Positions 1 to 8,300 are shown, numbered from the stretch's first letter. The stretch: DNA of 48,771 bases from Verrucomicrobiota bacterium (GCA_016219905.1 JACRKA010000289.1:1-48771), one strand, 5' to 3'. A program made the numbers and translations. The notes: generated from the sequence alone by a model not told the origin.

Positions 1-69
1 GCATGACGATAAAACCCAAAACAACTGCCAGGGCGGCTGGTGTCGTTTCGTGCTTTTCCTGTTTTCCCA

Positions 70-111
70 TTCGGATTTGTTTCGGATTTCGAGTTTCGGA
101 TTTCGGATTTT
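70..111. repeat. TTCGGATTT-type dispersed repeat, copy 1
   Basis: This AT-rich run is built from repeated units of TTCGGATTT and TTCGAGTTTCGGATTTC. The same words recur on both strands between the efflux adaptor and its ATPase (about 8091-8279). It stands out from the GC-rich background and is non-coding here. It lies directly upstream of the small membrane protein starting at 142. The recurrence within one window shows it is a dispersed family; its mechanism of spread is unknown. Confidence 0.65.
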
Positions 112-141
112 GGTCCTGAAGCGTTTGGAAAGGAATTGGCC

Positions 142-321
142 ATGAATATCTCGGATGCCCGCGAATACGCCGTCGGCTGGTTCACGCTCTCGCTGATCAA
201 CGCCGGCCTCGCCCAGTGCAAAGGCCGCAGCGGCCTGCTCTGGTGGCTGCTGTCGCTGCTGCTCGGCCCGATCGCCACGCTGCTCCTCGTCGTGCTCGGG
301 CCGGTGCGCGCGGGTCAATAG
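142..321 (+). CDS. Small hypothetical membrane protein (59 aa)
   Basis: The 59-residue protein has a polar N-terminus (MNISDAREYAVGW) and a strongly hydrophobic C-terminal half (LLWWLLSLLLGPIATLLLVVL) that should form one membrane helix, with a weaker hydrophobic stretch before it. The ATG at 142 is preceded by AAAGGAATTGGCC, a plausible ribosome binding site, whereas a longer open frame upstream would translate the dispersed repeat at 70-111. The codon choice is typical of the GC-rich genome. I do not recognise a family. It may be a small inner-membrane protein; no neighbour suggests a role. Confidence 0.55.
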   Translation: MNISDAREYAVGWFTLSLINAGLAQCKGRSGLLWWLLSLLLGPIATLLLVVLGPVRAGQ

Positions 322-344
322 CGAGGCCGTTGCCGAGCCAGAGA

Positions 345-1064
345 TTATGATTCGGCTATCGTATCGTCTTTCTCTTTTTCGAATCTCTCGACCTCTTTGG
401 AGGCTACCATTGGTCCCAAAAAGCCAGCAGCCACCAAGCTCAGCATCAATGCAATAAGTATGCAACCCGCCATTTTCCACTGTCCTCTCATGACGAGAGT
501 AGTTATGCACCCGACAATGTGTCCAACGACAGGTGGAATGAAGCCTGCAATCACCCATCCCGGACCAGCTTGACCACAAACCATGAACGAGTAAAACCAC
601 AAATCGAACACGAAGAAACCGCCGAGGAATTGTATGGCAACGGCGCCCAGGAGGCGCGTCGCGCGAAAAACCATGAGGAATAGAGCCAATGGTAGGAGGC
701 TGATCAGAGCCACAGTGGCTGCGCCAAGCAGAAACGGACGATACAGGTGCTCATAGAGCCACATCCAGTCACGGACAAAAATCATCACGACGGCGACAAG
801 GCCAAGAACAACGCACGCCAGATAGAAATAATTAAGAATTACGCTGAACACAGACAAGACAGCCAAGGAAATGTTTTTTGCTCCATCCCCGCCAATTATC
901 ACCCAACTGATACACGAAGCCACGAGAGCCGCACACGCACGCAGCACCCACAGCCAAATCTCTGTGTTAGGAAGCCCAAGTGCATCGGCCATCATTGCGA
1001 GCGCAAACCCAAACGGAAACCAAAGGACAACTGAAACAAGCAAGAATGAGACAATCTTCTTCAT
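345..1064 (-). CDS. Hypothetical multi-pass membrane protein
   Basis: This 239-residue protein is almost entirely hydrophobic, with about six or seven predicted membrane segments (for example LLVSVVLWFPFGFALAMM near the start, FLLGAATVALISLLPLALFL in the middle, GCILIALMLSLVAAGFLG near the end) and a short charged tail (EVERFEKEKDDTIAES). I do not recognise the family. The coding sequence is clearly more AT-rich than most of the window and uses codons such as ATA, AAA and ACA that the core genes avoid, which suggests recent acquisition. It runs opposite to the small protein at 142-321. Function unknown. Confidence 0.6.
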   Translation of the reverse strand: MKKIVSFLLVSVVLWFPFGFALAMMADALGLPNTEIWLWVLRACAALVASCISWVIIGGDGAKNISLAVLSVFSVILNYFYLACVVLGLVAVVMIFVRDWMWLYEHLYRPFLLGAATVALISLLPLALFLMVFRATRLLGAVAIQFLGGFFVFDLWFYSFMVCGQAGPGWVIAGFIPPVVGHIVGCITTLVMRGQWKMAGCILIALMLSLVAAGFLGPMVASKEVERFEKEKDDTIAES

Positions 1065-1175
1065 CTCGGCTAAGAGTGGCCGCGTTGCTTGCCTAACTCA
1101 AAAAAGCAAACGACCAGTGAGTTGCGCAGCAGGTCGTTGGTTCGTGACACTGCATGGATAGGCAATGATTGGATG

Positions 1176-1529
1176 CTATGCAGATGCATAAACGCCTCTC
1201 TCAATCCGGCGTATCCTCTCGCGCCTCACAAGGTCAGTGAGGCAGCGCCGTGTCCAACACTGGTAGCGGGGCTGTAACCCGGGACGCCATGGCTCTAAAT
1301 GGTATGGGGTGACTACCGGATTTTTTCGCATCTGAGCGTAGATTTCCTGAAGGCTTAGCGTGCTCCGTTCGTGATGCTGGACGATCTCCAAGATCGCTTC
1401 GTTCCAACGCTCATCTGGGCCATTTCGGGAATTCATGCTCTGCTCCCATAAACCAAGTTCAGCGATCGCCGCCAGAGACCGCTCAGGCTGCACCAGTCGC
1501 GTTGAGATTCTTCTGCGCGGCCTTATCAT
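1176..1529 (-). CDS. Winged-helix-like small protein, likely DNA binding
   Basis: The protein is about 117 residues from the ATG at 1529. That ATG overlaps the stop of the upstream gene in an ATGA arrangement, so translational coupling is likely; an upstream in-frame start would give 152 residues but would run through the neighbour. The C-terminal part reads LSLQEIYAQMRK ... WTRRCLTDLVRRERIRRIERGVY. This pattern fits winged-helix domains, where a helix-turn-helix is followed by a wing ending in a glycine-tyrosine motif, as in C-terminal domains of restriction-system proteins. This is a fold-level guess. Base composition is AT-richer than the core genome, like its neighbours. Confidence 0.5.
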   Translation of the reverse strand: MIRPRRRISTRLVQPERSLAAIAELGLWEQSMNSRNGPDERWNEAILEIVQHHERSTLSLQEIYAQMRKNPVVTPYHLEPWRPGLQPRYQCWTRRCLTDLVRRERIRRIERGVYASA

Positions 1530-1867
1530 CTGTGAGTCCTCTTCTTTGCCTCTTTCTTCAGAGCCCGCGACACTCCTTTCCAGCAATAAATCAGCGTTGC
1601 GATCTTTTTGTCCCTCAGCGAATACGCGGTCCACTTGGTCGTCATCGCTGTGCTGAACAGTAAAGCGGCAATGGCGGCGGTGGTATATGCACCGCCCGGC
1701 AGTTTTGAATCGGGCCGCTTGCGGGTCAGACTGTAAAGTGGAAAATCATCGCTCTGGATCAACCTGATTATGTCGAAACTTCCGTCATCATAATCCACGC
1801 GAATGCTTGCGACGCTCGGGTGGCTTGGCTCGGTGTTAGACGGCTGATTAGGGGATACTGACACCAT
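1526..1867 (-). CDS. Hypothetical small protein with a possible membrane segment
   Basis: This 113-residue protein has a polar N-terminal half (SIRVDYDDGSFDIIRLIQSDDFPLYSL), a possible hydrophobic helix (YTTAAIAALLFSTAMT) and a basic tail ending KKEAKKRTHR. Its stop codon overlaps the start of the winged-helix gene (ATGA at 1529-1526), so the two form a small operon. Just upstream on the minus strand is CATAAT (1887-1882), a near match to a -10 box, but no convincing -35 box is present. I do not recognise a family. Confidence 0.5.
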   Translation of the reverse strand: MVSVSPNQPSNTEPSHPSVASIRVDYDDGSFDIIRLIQSDDFPLYSLTRKRPDSKLPGGAYTTAAIAALLFSTAMTTKWTAYSLRDKKIATLIYCWKGVSRALKKEAKKRTHR

Positions 1868-2142
1868 ATTCTCTGAGAATCATTATGCGTTTGTTCGCCA
1901 CACGGCGGAGTTTACAGTGTGCCGGCTGCCGCATCCACAACATTTGCGCAGTTGGTTGATTTCCATATTGGCCCGACAAAGGCAAACCGAGCGCAAGCAG
2001 TCCCCATGCCGCCGGGCAACGCGCAAGGGAAGAAGCCGCCGCGATCCCCCGGTCTGCGGCCGGAAAAAACCTTGAGTTCAATGAGCGGCGACGGTAGCGA
2101 TTGAAGGGCCGTTGCCGGCCAGCGTCCAGAAAGCGCGCCATC
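1868..2142. other. Non-coding interval between divergent genes
   Basis: This 275-base interval separates the AT-rich hypothetical operon (minus) from the DUF1080 gene (plus). No convincing gene is visible. Frames open across it give low-complexity peptides only. It must hold the promoters of both flanking units, but I see no strong consensus elements apart from the weak CATAAT box at 1882-1887. Confidence 0.5.
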
Positions 2143-2967
2143 ATGACCATGAAACCGACGAACACTTTCCTAATCGCACTCTCACTCGCTGTCGCGCTTG
2201 GCGCGCAGGCCGCCAACGAAGCCAAGCCCGCGCCAAAGGCGGAAGGCAAGGCGAGGAAGGAGCAGCCGTTCACGCCCGGCGGCAAATGGCGCGCGCACGA
2301 CATGAAGCGGCCGTTGCCGCGCGTGGTGGACCCCGGCGACGCGGACGCGCACATGATGCCGTCGCCGCCGCCGTCGGACGCGATCATCCTATTCGACGGC
2401 AAGGACCTTTCGAAGTGGTTCCGCACGCCGCGCAAGGACGACCCCGACAAGTCCGACGCGCCGAAGTGGAAGATCGAGAACGGCTGCATGGAGATCGTCC
2501 CGCGCAGCGGCAGCCTCACCACGAAGGAGAAGTTCGGCTCGTGCCAGCTTCACGTCGAGTGGGCCACGCCCGCCGAGGTCAAGGGCGACGGCCAGGGCCG
2601 CGGCAACAGCGGGTTCTTCATCGTCGGCCACCCGGAGATCCAGGTGCTCGATTCCTGCGGCAACAAGACCTACGCGGACGGTTCGGCCGCGGCGCTCTAC
2701 GGCCAGTATCCGCCGTTGGTGAACGTCTCGCGCAAACCCGGCGAGTGGCAGACCTACAACGTCATCTACGAAGCGCCTCGGCTTGAAGGCGACAAGGTCG
2801 TCAAGCCCGCCTACTACACCGTCATCCACAACGGCGTGCTGGTGCACAATCACGTCGAGGTTCCCGGCAACGCCGTCGAATGCCCGATCAGCCTGCAAGA
2901 CCATCTCAATCCCGTCCGCTACCGGAACATCTGGCTTCGCCCGCTGAAGGGCTACGATGAACCGTAG
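2143..2967 (+). CDS. Secreted DUF1080 (3-keto-disaccharide hydrolase type) protein
   Basis: The product, 274 residues from the ATG at 2143, begins with a signal peptide (MTMKPTNTFLIALSLAVALGAQA). A DUF1080/concanavalin-like domain follows from about residue 80 (AIILFDGKDLSKW) to the end. Diagnostic stretches are GRGNSGFFI, EIQVLDSCGN and RKPGEWQTYN, which match the family closely. DUF1080 proteins are extracytoplasmic sugar-binding or -hydrolysing proteins, and some members hydrolyse 3-keto-disaccharides; the substrate here is unknown. The next plus-strand gene encodes a ThuA-like protein, a common partner. An upstream TTG at 2101 would add 14 basic residues before the signal peptide and is less likely. 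Confidence 0.85.
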   Translation: MTMKPTNTFLIALSLAVALGAQAANEAKPAPKAEGKARKEQPFTPGGKWRAHDMKRPLPRVVDPGDADAHMMPSPPPSDAIILFDGKDLSKWFRTPRKDDPDKSDAPKWKIENGCMEIVPRSGSLTTKEKFGSCQLHVEWATPAEVKGDGQGRGNSGFFIVGHPEIQVLDSCGNKTYADGSAAALYGQYPPLVNVSRKPGEWQTYNVIYEAPRLEGDKVVKPAYYTVIHNGVLVHNHVEVPGNAVECPISLQDHLNPVRYRNIWLRPLKGYDEP

Positions 2968-3035
2968 ATTGTCCGTAGGGCATTGACTCGCGAAGCAATC
3001 CGCCTATCCATGAATCTTGACGCATTCATGAGCGA

Positions 3036-3113
3036 CCCCAAGGAGAGGCGACACTCTTGTCGCCTCATCTGTTGTGGCGAAGGCGGCGACAGGAGTGTCG
3101 CCGCTCCTTGGGG
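3036..3113. repeat. Palindromic dispersed repeat (GGCGACACTC family), intergenic copy
   Basis: The left arm (3036-3064, starting CCCCAAGGAG) and right arm (3085-3113) are reverse complements with two mismatches in 29 positions. Each arm contains a core GGCGACACTCTTGTCGCC-like word that can itself fold on GGCGACA/TGTCGCC. The same core occurs at 40151-40205 inside a coding region. The transcript would form a strong stem-loop. No U-run follows, so it is probably a REP-like repeat and not a simple terminator. Confidence 0.8.
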
Positions 3114-3153
3114 CGGCATGTTCAGAGCGAGACGCCATCGCCATGCACATGCC

Positions 3154-3215
3154 GCTCCTACGGAGCTTGTCTCATTCTCTTGCCGGGGGCTATAAACATG
3201 GCGCTCCTACGGAGC
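3154..3215. repeat. Pair of GCTCCTACGGAGC palindromes
   Basis: Two identical copies of the 13-base near-palindrome GCTCCTACGGAGC lie at 3154-3166 and 3203-3215, separated by GCCGGGGGCTATAAACATG-type sequence. They sit between the DUF1080 gene and the ThuA gene, next to the larger palindrome at 3036-3113. From general familiarity with verrucomicrobial genomes, such units are common intergenic repeats there; this was not checked by search. They could affect readthrough between the two genes. Confidence 0.6.
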
Positions 3216-3247
3216 TTTGATCGCCAATCCATCGAACGGAGTTTGAT

Positions 3248-4261
3248 ATGAACACACAACATCGCCTCCTCACCGCGGGCCTGCTGGCCTTCGCGCTCAC
3301 CGCCGCCACGTCGCTGCACGCAGCGGACAAGCTCAAGGCCCTCATCATTGACGGCCAGAACAATCACTCATGGCAGACCACGACGCCCGTGCTGAAGTGG
3401 ATCCTCGAAGACTGCGGCCGGTTCACCGTGGACGTCTCCACCACGCCGGCGTCCGGCCCCGCTGCGCCGCGCCTGCCGAAAGACGCCAAGCCCGAACAGA
3501 AAGCGAAACATCAGGCCGCGATGGCGAAGTGGAAGGAGGAGAAGGCCGCGTTCGACCAGACCAAGCCCGGCCTCTGGAAACAGTGGCACCCGAAGTTCAG
3601 CGCCTACGACGTCATCGTCTCCAATTACAGCGGCGACGACTGGCCGGAGCAGGTCCAGAAGGAGTTCGAGAGTTACGTCCGCAACGGCGGCGGTCTGGTC
3701 ATCTTCCACGCTGCCGACAATGCGTTCCCGAATTGGCCCGAGTTCAACGAGATGATCGCCCTCGGCGGCTGGGGCGGCCGCAACGAGAGGTCCGGCCCGA
3801 TGATCCGCTGGCGCGACGGCAAGATCGTCCGCGACGAGACACCCGGTCCCGGCGGCACGCACGGCCCCCGGCACGAGTTCGTCGTTGAGATCCGCGACAC
3901 GAAGCACCCGATCACCCAGGGCCTGCCGACACGGTGGCTGCACGCCAGCGACGAGCTTTACTCGAAACTGCGCGGCCCGGCAAAGAACCTCACCGTGCTC
4001 GCGACCGCGTTCGCTGATCCCGCCAAGAAAGGCACCGGCGAGCACGAGCCGCTGTTGATGACAATCGCTTACGGCAAAGGTCGCGTCTTCCACGACGCGC
4101 TCGGCCACGACCCGGCCTCGATGGTGGACATCGGCTTCCAAGCCACGCTCACCCGCGGCACCGAATGGGCCGCCACCGGCAAGGTCGCGCTCCCGCTGCC
4201 GAAGCCCGCGGACATGCCACCCGACCAAGTAGCCGCACACGAGCCGCCTGCCAGCAAGTGA
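3248..4261 (+). CDS. Secreted ThuA-like domain protein
   Basis: The 337-residue product has a signal peptide ([25 protein letters not shown]) followed by a ThuA-like, glutamine-amidotransferase-fold domain. Family features include [13 protein letters not shown] at the start of the domain, [19 protein letters not shown], the [19 protein letters not shown] stretch and [13 protein letters not shown] near the end. ThuA-like proteins accompany sugar catabolism genes; their exact reaction is poorly defined. The start is well supported by GGAG six bases before the ATG. A lysine/alanine-rich insertion (about residues 78-105) separates the first two strands of the fold. Context with the upstream DUF1080 gene suggests extracytoplasmic sugar metabolism. 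Confidence 0.85.
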   Translation: MNTQHRLLTAGLLAFALTAATSLHAADKLKALIIDGQNNHSWQTTTPVLKWILEDCGRFTVDVSTTPASGPAAPRLPKDAKPEQKAKHQAAMAKWKEEKAAFDQTKPGLWKQWHPKFSAYDVIVSNYSGDDWPEQVQKEFESYVRNGGGLVIFHAADNAFPNWPEFNEMIALGGWGGRNERSGPMIRWRDGKIVRDETPGPGGTHGPRHEFVVEIRDTKHPITQGLPTRWLHASDELYSKLRGPAKNLTVLATAFADPAKKGTGEHEPLLMTIAYGKGRVFHDALGHDPASMVDIGFQATLTRGTEWAATGKVALPLPKPADMPPDQVAAHEPPASK

Positions 4262-4349
4262 AGGTGGGCCGCGCGTTCCGAGCGCGGCAAATATCACTGG
4301 CGATGGATCGTGTTCGGAAAAGACAATCCACCTGCGGATAACACGGCTG

Positions 4350-5954
4350 TCACGGCAGCGGCCGGCGTTCGTAGTAGCGGCTCAACGCGCGGACGCGGTG
4401 GACCTGGTAGGCGACGACGAAGCCGACGAGCACCAGCGTGGCGAGGAACATGAGGTGCCAGTGCGGCTGCGGCACCTGCGTCTGGCCCGTGCGCCAACAT
4501 TCCGCCGCCAGCAGCCAGACGTAGCCGATCACCGCCGCCGCCGTCGTCACCGCCACCACCGGCACGCGGAACCACAACCCCGACGCCACGATCAATGCCG
4601 GGTAAAGCGCGACGAGCGGGCTGGCCAGCGCCTCGTCAATCTCCAACACTGCCGTCAACAGCGCCACGTCCGCGCCACCCCACACGAAGCGCACAACGGC
4701 GGCCCACCGCTCGCGGCGCATCGCCCATTGGCACGCCAGCGATACCAGCGCCCACACGGCCATGGCGGCCATGATCTTTGCGTGCAACGCGAACGGCACG
4801 CTGTGCGTGAGCGAGTAATTCACCTGCGCGATGGCCGCGCAGACCGTCAGACCTGCCAGCCGCGACGACAGCGCCGGCTCGCGCCGCGACCAACGGCGCA
4901 CTTGCGGCCACGCGCCGGGCGGCCGCGCCTCGACCGGCTCGCCTTTCAGGAAACGATCGAGGTCGTCGGCGAGCGCCGCCGCGGACGGGTAGCGTTGCGC
5001 GGGCGATTTCTCGAGGCAGCGCAGGCAGATCATCTCCAGTTCGCGCGGCACGCGGGCGTTGACCTGGCGCAGCGCGACCGGTTCGCTCTCCAGCACCATC
5101 ACGAGCGTGTCGAGCGGCGATTCCGCGCGGAACACCGGCCGGCCCGTCAGCATCTCGTAAAGGATCGCGCCGAGGCTATAGACATCGCTGAGCGGCCCGG
5201 TCTGCGCGGCGCGCCCGGCCGCTTGCTCAGGCGACATGTAGGCCGGCGTGCCGGCGATGATGCCTGACTGCGTCTGCTGTGACCCCGGCTCGAGCAGCTT
5301 CGCGAGGCCGAAGTCGGTCACGCGCGGCTCGCCGGACTCGTCGAGGAGAATGTTCGACGGCTTCAGGTCGCGATGGACGATGCCCTGCGCGTGCAGGTGG
5401 GCCACGGCGCGCGCGACGGTGGCCAGCAGCCGCGCGGCCTCCGCCGGGTCGAGCGGGCCGCGCGTGAGCCGCGCGTCGAGGCTGGAGCCGGCGACGAACT
5501 CCATCGCGAAGTAATGCTGGCCATGGATTTCGCCGGCTTCGAGCACGCGGACGATGTTCGGGTGCTGGATGCGCGCCGCGACACGGGCCTCGGCGTCGAA
5601 ACGCCGCACCACGTCCGGCGATGCGAGCCGGCCCGCGAGGATGACCTTCAACGCCACGACGCGGTCGAGGTCCTTCTGGCGGGCTTTATAGACGACGCCC
5701 ATGCCGCCGCGGCCGATTTCTTCGAGCAGTTCGTAGCGGCCAAAGTCTGTGATGTGTTCCGGCGTTGGCGGTGGCGCCGCCGCAGGGGCGAGCCGATCCA
5801 GCGCGTCCAGACACTCAAGCTCCTTTGCCAGTTCCGGATGTCGCGCGAGCAACGCGGCGCGGTCCGGCGCGAGGCCGGCTTGCAACTCGGCCAGATAACT
5901 GTCGAGGGCCGCGGCGAGCGCGGCGTCTTCCGGCGCGCGATGCTCATCCGCCAT
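4350..5954 (-). CDS. Membrane-bound serine/threonine protein kinase
   Basis: The product, 534 residues from the ATG at 5954, has a Hanks-type kinase domain at about 74-336. It shows the glycine-rich loop GRGGMGVV (81-88), the lysine of ALKV (103), catalytic HRDLKPSN (194-201), DFG (214-216) and the APE-like AYMSPEQ. About five or six membrane helices follow in the C-terminal 170 residues, in place of the usual single helix plus sensor domain. The N-terminal 70 residues are helical and may contact the sigma factor. Its start overlaps the end of the ECF sigma gene by 11 bases. Kinase-sigma pairs like this are typical of planctomycetes and verrucomicrobia, where the kinase is thought to control the partner sigma factor. 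Confidence 0.92.
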   Translation of the reverse strand: MADEHRAPEDAALAAALDSYLAELQAGLAPDRAALLARHPELAKELECLDALDRLAPAAAPPPTPEHITDFGRYELLEEIGRGGMGVVYKARQKDLDRVVALKVILAGRLASPDVVRRFDAEARVAARIQHPNIVRVLEAGEIHGQHYFAMEFVAGSSLDARLTRGPLDPAEAARLLATVARAVAHLHAQGIVHRDLKPSNILLDESGEPRVTDFGLAKLLEPGSQQTQSGIIAGTPAYMSPEQAAGRAAQTGPLSDVYSLGAILYEMLTGRPVFRAESPLDTLVMVLESEPVALRQVNARVPRELEMICLRCLEKSPAQRYPSAAALADDLDRFLKGEPVEARPPGAWPQVRRWSRREPALSSRLAGLTVCAAIAQVNYSLTHSVPFALHAKIMAAMAVWALVSLACQWAMRRERWAAVVRFVWGGADVALLTAVLEIDEALASPLVALYPALIVASGLWFRVPVVAVTTAAAVIGYVWLLAAECWRTGQTQVPQPHWHLMFLATLVLVGFVVAYQVHRVRALSRYYERRPLP

Positions 5955-6561
5955 GAGCCAGTTCCTCCTGCAGCTTGCGCACGGCGCGCATCCAGAGCAT
6001 CTGCGTCGCGGGGCGCGAGCGGCCCATGCGCTGGGCGACTCCCTCAAACGGCAGCCGCTCGAGGTTGCGCAGGACGATGACCTCCTGATAGTCCTCCGGC
6101 AGCCGCGTCAGCGCGTCGGCGACCTGGAACTCACGCTCCAGCCGCATGATCTCCTGCGTCGGCGTCTCACCGGGGTCGCGCGGTTCGAGGCTGGCGGCGA
6201 TGGAGGAATGATCGGGCGGCGGCGCGAGCGGGACTTCGAGCCGTTGCTGGCGCTTCTCGGTGCCGCGATAGCGGCGGACGAAATCGGCGACGTTGTGGGC
6301 GAGGATTTTCCGCAGCCATGCGAGCCACTCCGCCTCGGTCGCGCCGCGGAACTTGGCGAAGTCGCGATGCGCCTGCATCATCGTTTCCTGCACGATGTCG
6401 GAGGCGTCGGCCTTGGCGCGGAGCCAGCTCTCGACCTGCGCGCGGGCGACCACGCCGAGATAGTTGCGGCAGCGCGCGAAGAGCCGCTCCACGTCGGCCG
6501 TGTTGCCGGCCTTGGCGCGGGCCAGCAGGAGGGTGACTGAACAGTCGCTTCCGGTCGTCAT
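5944..6561 (-). CDS. ECF-type RNA polymerase sigma factor (planctomycete-type)
   Basis: From the ATG at 6561 the product is 205 residues. Region 2 includes DIVQETMMQAHRDFAKFRG and LAWLRKILAHNVADFVRRY, which is the signature of the large planctomycete/verrucomicrobial ECF subfamily. Region 4 is LPEDYQEVIVLRNLERLPFEGVA followed by a helix-turn-helix ending QMLWMRAVRKLQEEL. No anti-sigma gene is adjacent; the overlapping kinase gene takes that place. An in-frame start 20 codons upstream is possible, but those residues are not family-like. The target regulon cannot be read from the window. Confidence 0.9.
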   Translation of the reverse strand: MTTGSDCSVTLLLARAKAGNTADVERLFARCRNYLGVVARAQVESWLRAKADASDIVQETMMQAHRDFAKFRGATEAEWLAWLRKILAHNVADFVRRYRGTEKRQQRLEVPLAPPPDHSSIAASLEPRDPGETPTQEIMRLEREFQVADALTRLPEDYQEVIVLRNLERLPFEGVAQRMGRSRPATQMLWMRAVRKLQEELAHGG

Positions 6562-6641
6562 AAGCTTCGAATGCCGGAATAATCGGAGTTTGCCCGCCGA
6601 ATCACAACGCCAAATCCGCAACAGGGGTGCTCATCAAATGT

Positions 6642-6703
6642 AGGCGCCGACGTGAGGAGGCGCGTCATCCTTCGTGGTGTTTCGCCTCCTCACGTCGGCG
6701 CCT
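6642..6703. repeat. Perfect 21-bp inverted repeat
   Basis: The arms AGGCGCCGACGTGAGGAGGCG (6642-6662) and its exact reverse complement (6683-6703) flank a 20-base loop. It lies in the divergent promoter interval between the sigma factor gene and the efflux adaptor gene, so it is not a terminator for either. It is either a dispersed REP-like repeat or an unusually strong operator-like palindrome. Perfect conservation of both arms suggests a recent arrival or active maintenance. Confidence 0.8.
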
Positions 6704-6799
6704 GCTTGACCTTCCGCGGTCCCGCTATTTTGTTGAACCAAACGTCACGAAGATGTGTTTAACTACTGCCGTCACGCAGTCCCAACATCCAAGGCAATC

Positions 6800-8080
6800 A
6801 TGGCGAAGAACCTGACATCGCGAATCGTGAAATGGGTCGTCGTGCTCGCGCTGCTGGGCGGCGCGGGCGGCGGGGGATGGTGGTATTGGCAGAGTCAGCA
6901 AAACTCGACGCCGAAGTATCAGACCACGACAGTCTCGCGGGGCGACCTGACGCAGGCAGTCACCGCCACCGGCCAGCTCAACCCGGTCGTCAACGTCCAG
7001 GTAGGCTGCCAGATCTCCGGGATGATCCAGAAGCTGTTCGCGGACTTCAACTCCATCGTCAAGGCCGGCCAGCTTGTCGCCCAGATTGATCCCGCGACCT
7101 ACCAGGCAGCGGTGCACCAGGCCGAGGGCGATCTCGCCAACGCCCGCGCGAGCCTCGAGCTGGCGCAGATCAACGCGAAGCGCAACCAGGAGCTGCGCTC
7201 CAAGGATCTTGTCTCACAAGCCGATCTCGACACCTCGCTTGCGACACTCCACCAGGGCGAAGCGAGCGTGAAATTGAAGGAAGCCGCGCTGGAGAAGACG
7301 AAGGTGGATCTCGCGCGTTGCACGATCTGCTCGCCGGTGGACGGCATCGTCATCTCGCGCAACGTGGACGTGGGCCAGACCGTCGCCGCCAGCCTCAACG
7401 CGCCGACGCTGTTCGTCATCGCGAACGACCTGACCAAGATGCAGATTGACTCCAACGTGGCCGAGGCCGACATCGGCAACGTCGAGGTGGGGCAGGACGT
7501 GAACTTCACCGTGGACGCGTTCCCGTTCCGCACGTTTCACGGCAAGGTCACGCAGATCCGCAACTCGCCGATCATGGTGCAGAACGTCGTCTCCTACGAC
7601 ACGGTCATCGAGGTGGCCAACCGCGACATGAAGCTGCGGCCCGGCATGACGGCCAACGTTTCGATCATCGTCGCGCAACGCGAGGGGGCGCTGAAAATAC
7701 CCAACAGCGCGATGCGGTTCCGTCCCGCCGGCGCGACAGCCGATGCTGCGACGAAATCCGGATCGCCGGCAGCCAGTGCGGGCGGCGGCATGCGCGGCGG
7801 CGCGGGTGGTCCCGGCGGTGGCGGCGGCGGCTGGCGCGGGGGCACAGGCCGCGCGAAAGGCGAGCGGTCGCCGACCCGGACGGTCTATGTGTTGCCGGCC
7901 GACGCAAAAGATGGCGATCCGAAGCCGGTGACGGTCAAAGCCGGCATCAGCGACGGCGTCTCGACCGAGGTTCTCGAGGGCCTGAAAGAAGGCGACATGG
8001 TGGTCACGGGGCAGACGGTTGCCACGCAAGGCTCGACGCCAAGCACCAGCCCGTTCGGCGGCGGCATGAGGCGGTTCTAA
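6800..8080 (+). CDS. Efflux periplasmic adaptor subunit (MacA/HlyD family)
   Basis: From the ATG at 6800 (AAGG upstream) the product is 426 residues. It has an N-terminal signal-anchor helix (IVKWVVVLALLGGAGGGGWWYW), a lipoyl/barrel-sandwich half (TVSRGDLTQAVTATGQLNPV ... GQLVAQIDPATYQAAV), a coiled-coil hairpin (about 105-175) and the returning half (CTICSPVDGIVISRNVDVGQTV). A membrane-proximal domain ends the protein. It should link an inner-membrane ABC transporter to an outer-membrane channel. A glycine-rich insert (about 330-360) interrupts the C-terminal domain. The ATPase and permease genes follow on the same strand, but an outer-membrane factor gene is absent from the window. Confidence 0.92.
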   Translation: MAKNLTSRIVKWVVVLALLGGAGGGGWWYWQSQQNSTPKYQTTTVSRGDLTQAVTATGQLNPVVNVQVGCQISGMIQKLFADFNSIVKAGQLVAQIDPATYQAAVHQAEGDLANARASLELAQINAKRNQELRSKDLVSQADLDTSLATLHQGEASVKLKEAALEKTKVDLARCTICSPVDGIVISRNVDVGQTVAASLNAPTLFVIANDLTKMQIDSNVAEADIGNVEVGQDVNFTVDAFPFRTFHGKVTQIRNSPIMVQNVVSYDTVIEVANRDMKLRPGMTANVSIIVAQREGALKIPNSAMRFRPAGATADAATKSGSPAASAGGGMRGGAGGPGGGGGGWRGGTGRAKGERSPTRTVYVLPADAKDGDPKPVTVKAGISDGVSTEVLEGLKEGDMVVTGQTVATQGSTPSTSPFGGGMRRF

Positions 8081-8090
8081 GCCGCAAACT

Positions 8091-8279
8091 CGAAATCCGA
8101 ATGTCGAAATCCGAAACAAATCCGAAGGCGGCAATGATAAACCGGCTGTTGAAACCTGATCAGCTTTGTGACTGGCTGTTTCAGCATTTGAATTTTGGGG
8201 ATTGGAATTTGTTTCGGATTGCCGCCCTGACCCCTCGGCGTCTCGCGGACTCGGCTTCGAGTTTAGAATTTCGGATTTC
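8091..8279. repeat. TTCGGATTT-type dispersed repeat, inverted cluster
   Basis: The 220-base gap between adaptor and ATPase genes contains CGAAATCCGAA words at 8091-8127 and the complementary form GGAATTTGTTTCGGATT at about 8204-8220, then TTCGAGTTTAGAATTTCGGATTT at about 8256-8278. These match the run at 70-111. Left and right halves can pair partially through CCGAAACAAATCC/GGAATTTGTTTCGG. The element splits what is normally a tightly spaced efflux operon and leaves an open frame leading into the ATPase. Confidence 0.65.
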
Positions 8280-8300
8280 AGGTTCAGCAGAACCGGTCCA

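Noticed and set aside
1848-2522. Long minus-strand open frame containing AQMLWMR, resembling the end of ECF sigma factors (QMLWMR at the end of the gene at 5944-6561)
   Set aside because: Only about six residues match, the residues before it do not resemble sigma region 4, and the rest of the frame is antisense to the DUF1080 gene.
6706-6731. Possible promoter TTGACC ... TATTTT upstream of the efflux adaptor
   Set aside because: The spacing is 14 bases, too short for a normal sigma-70 promoter, and the -10 box is poor.
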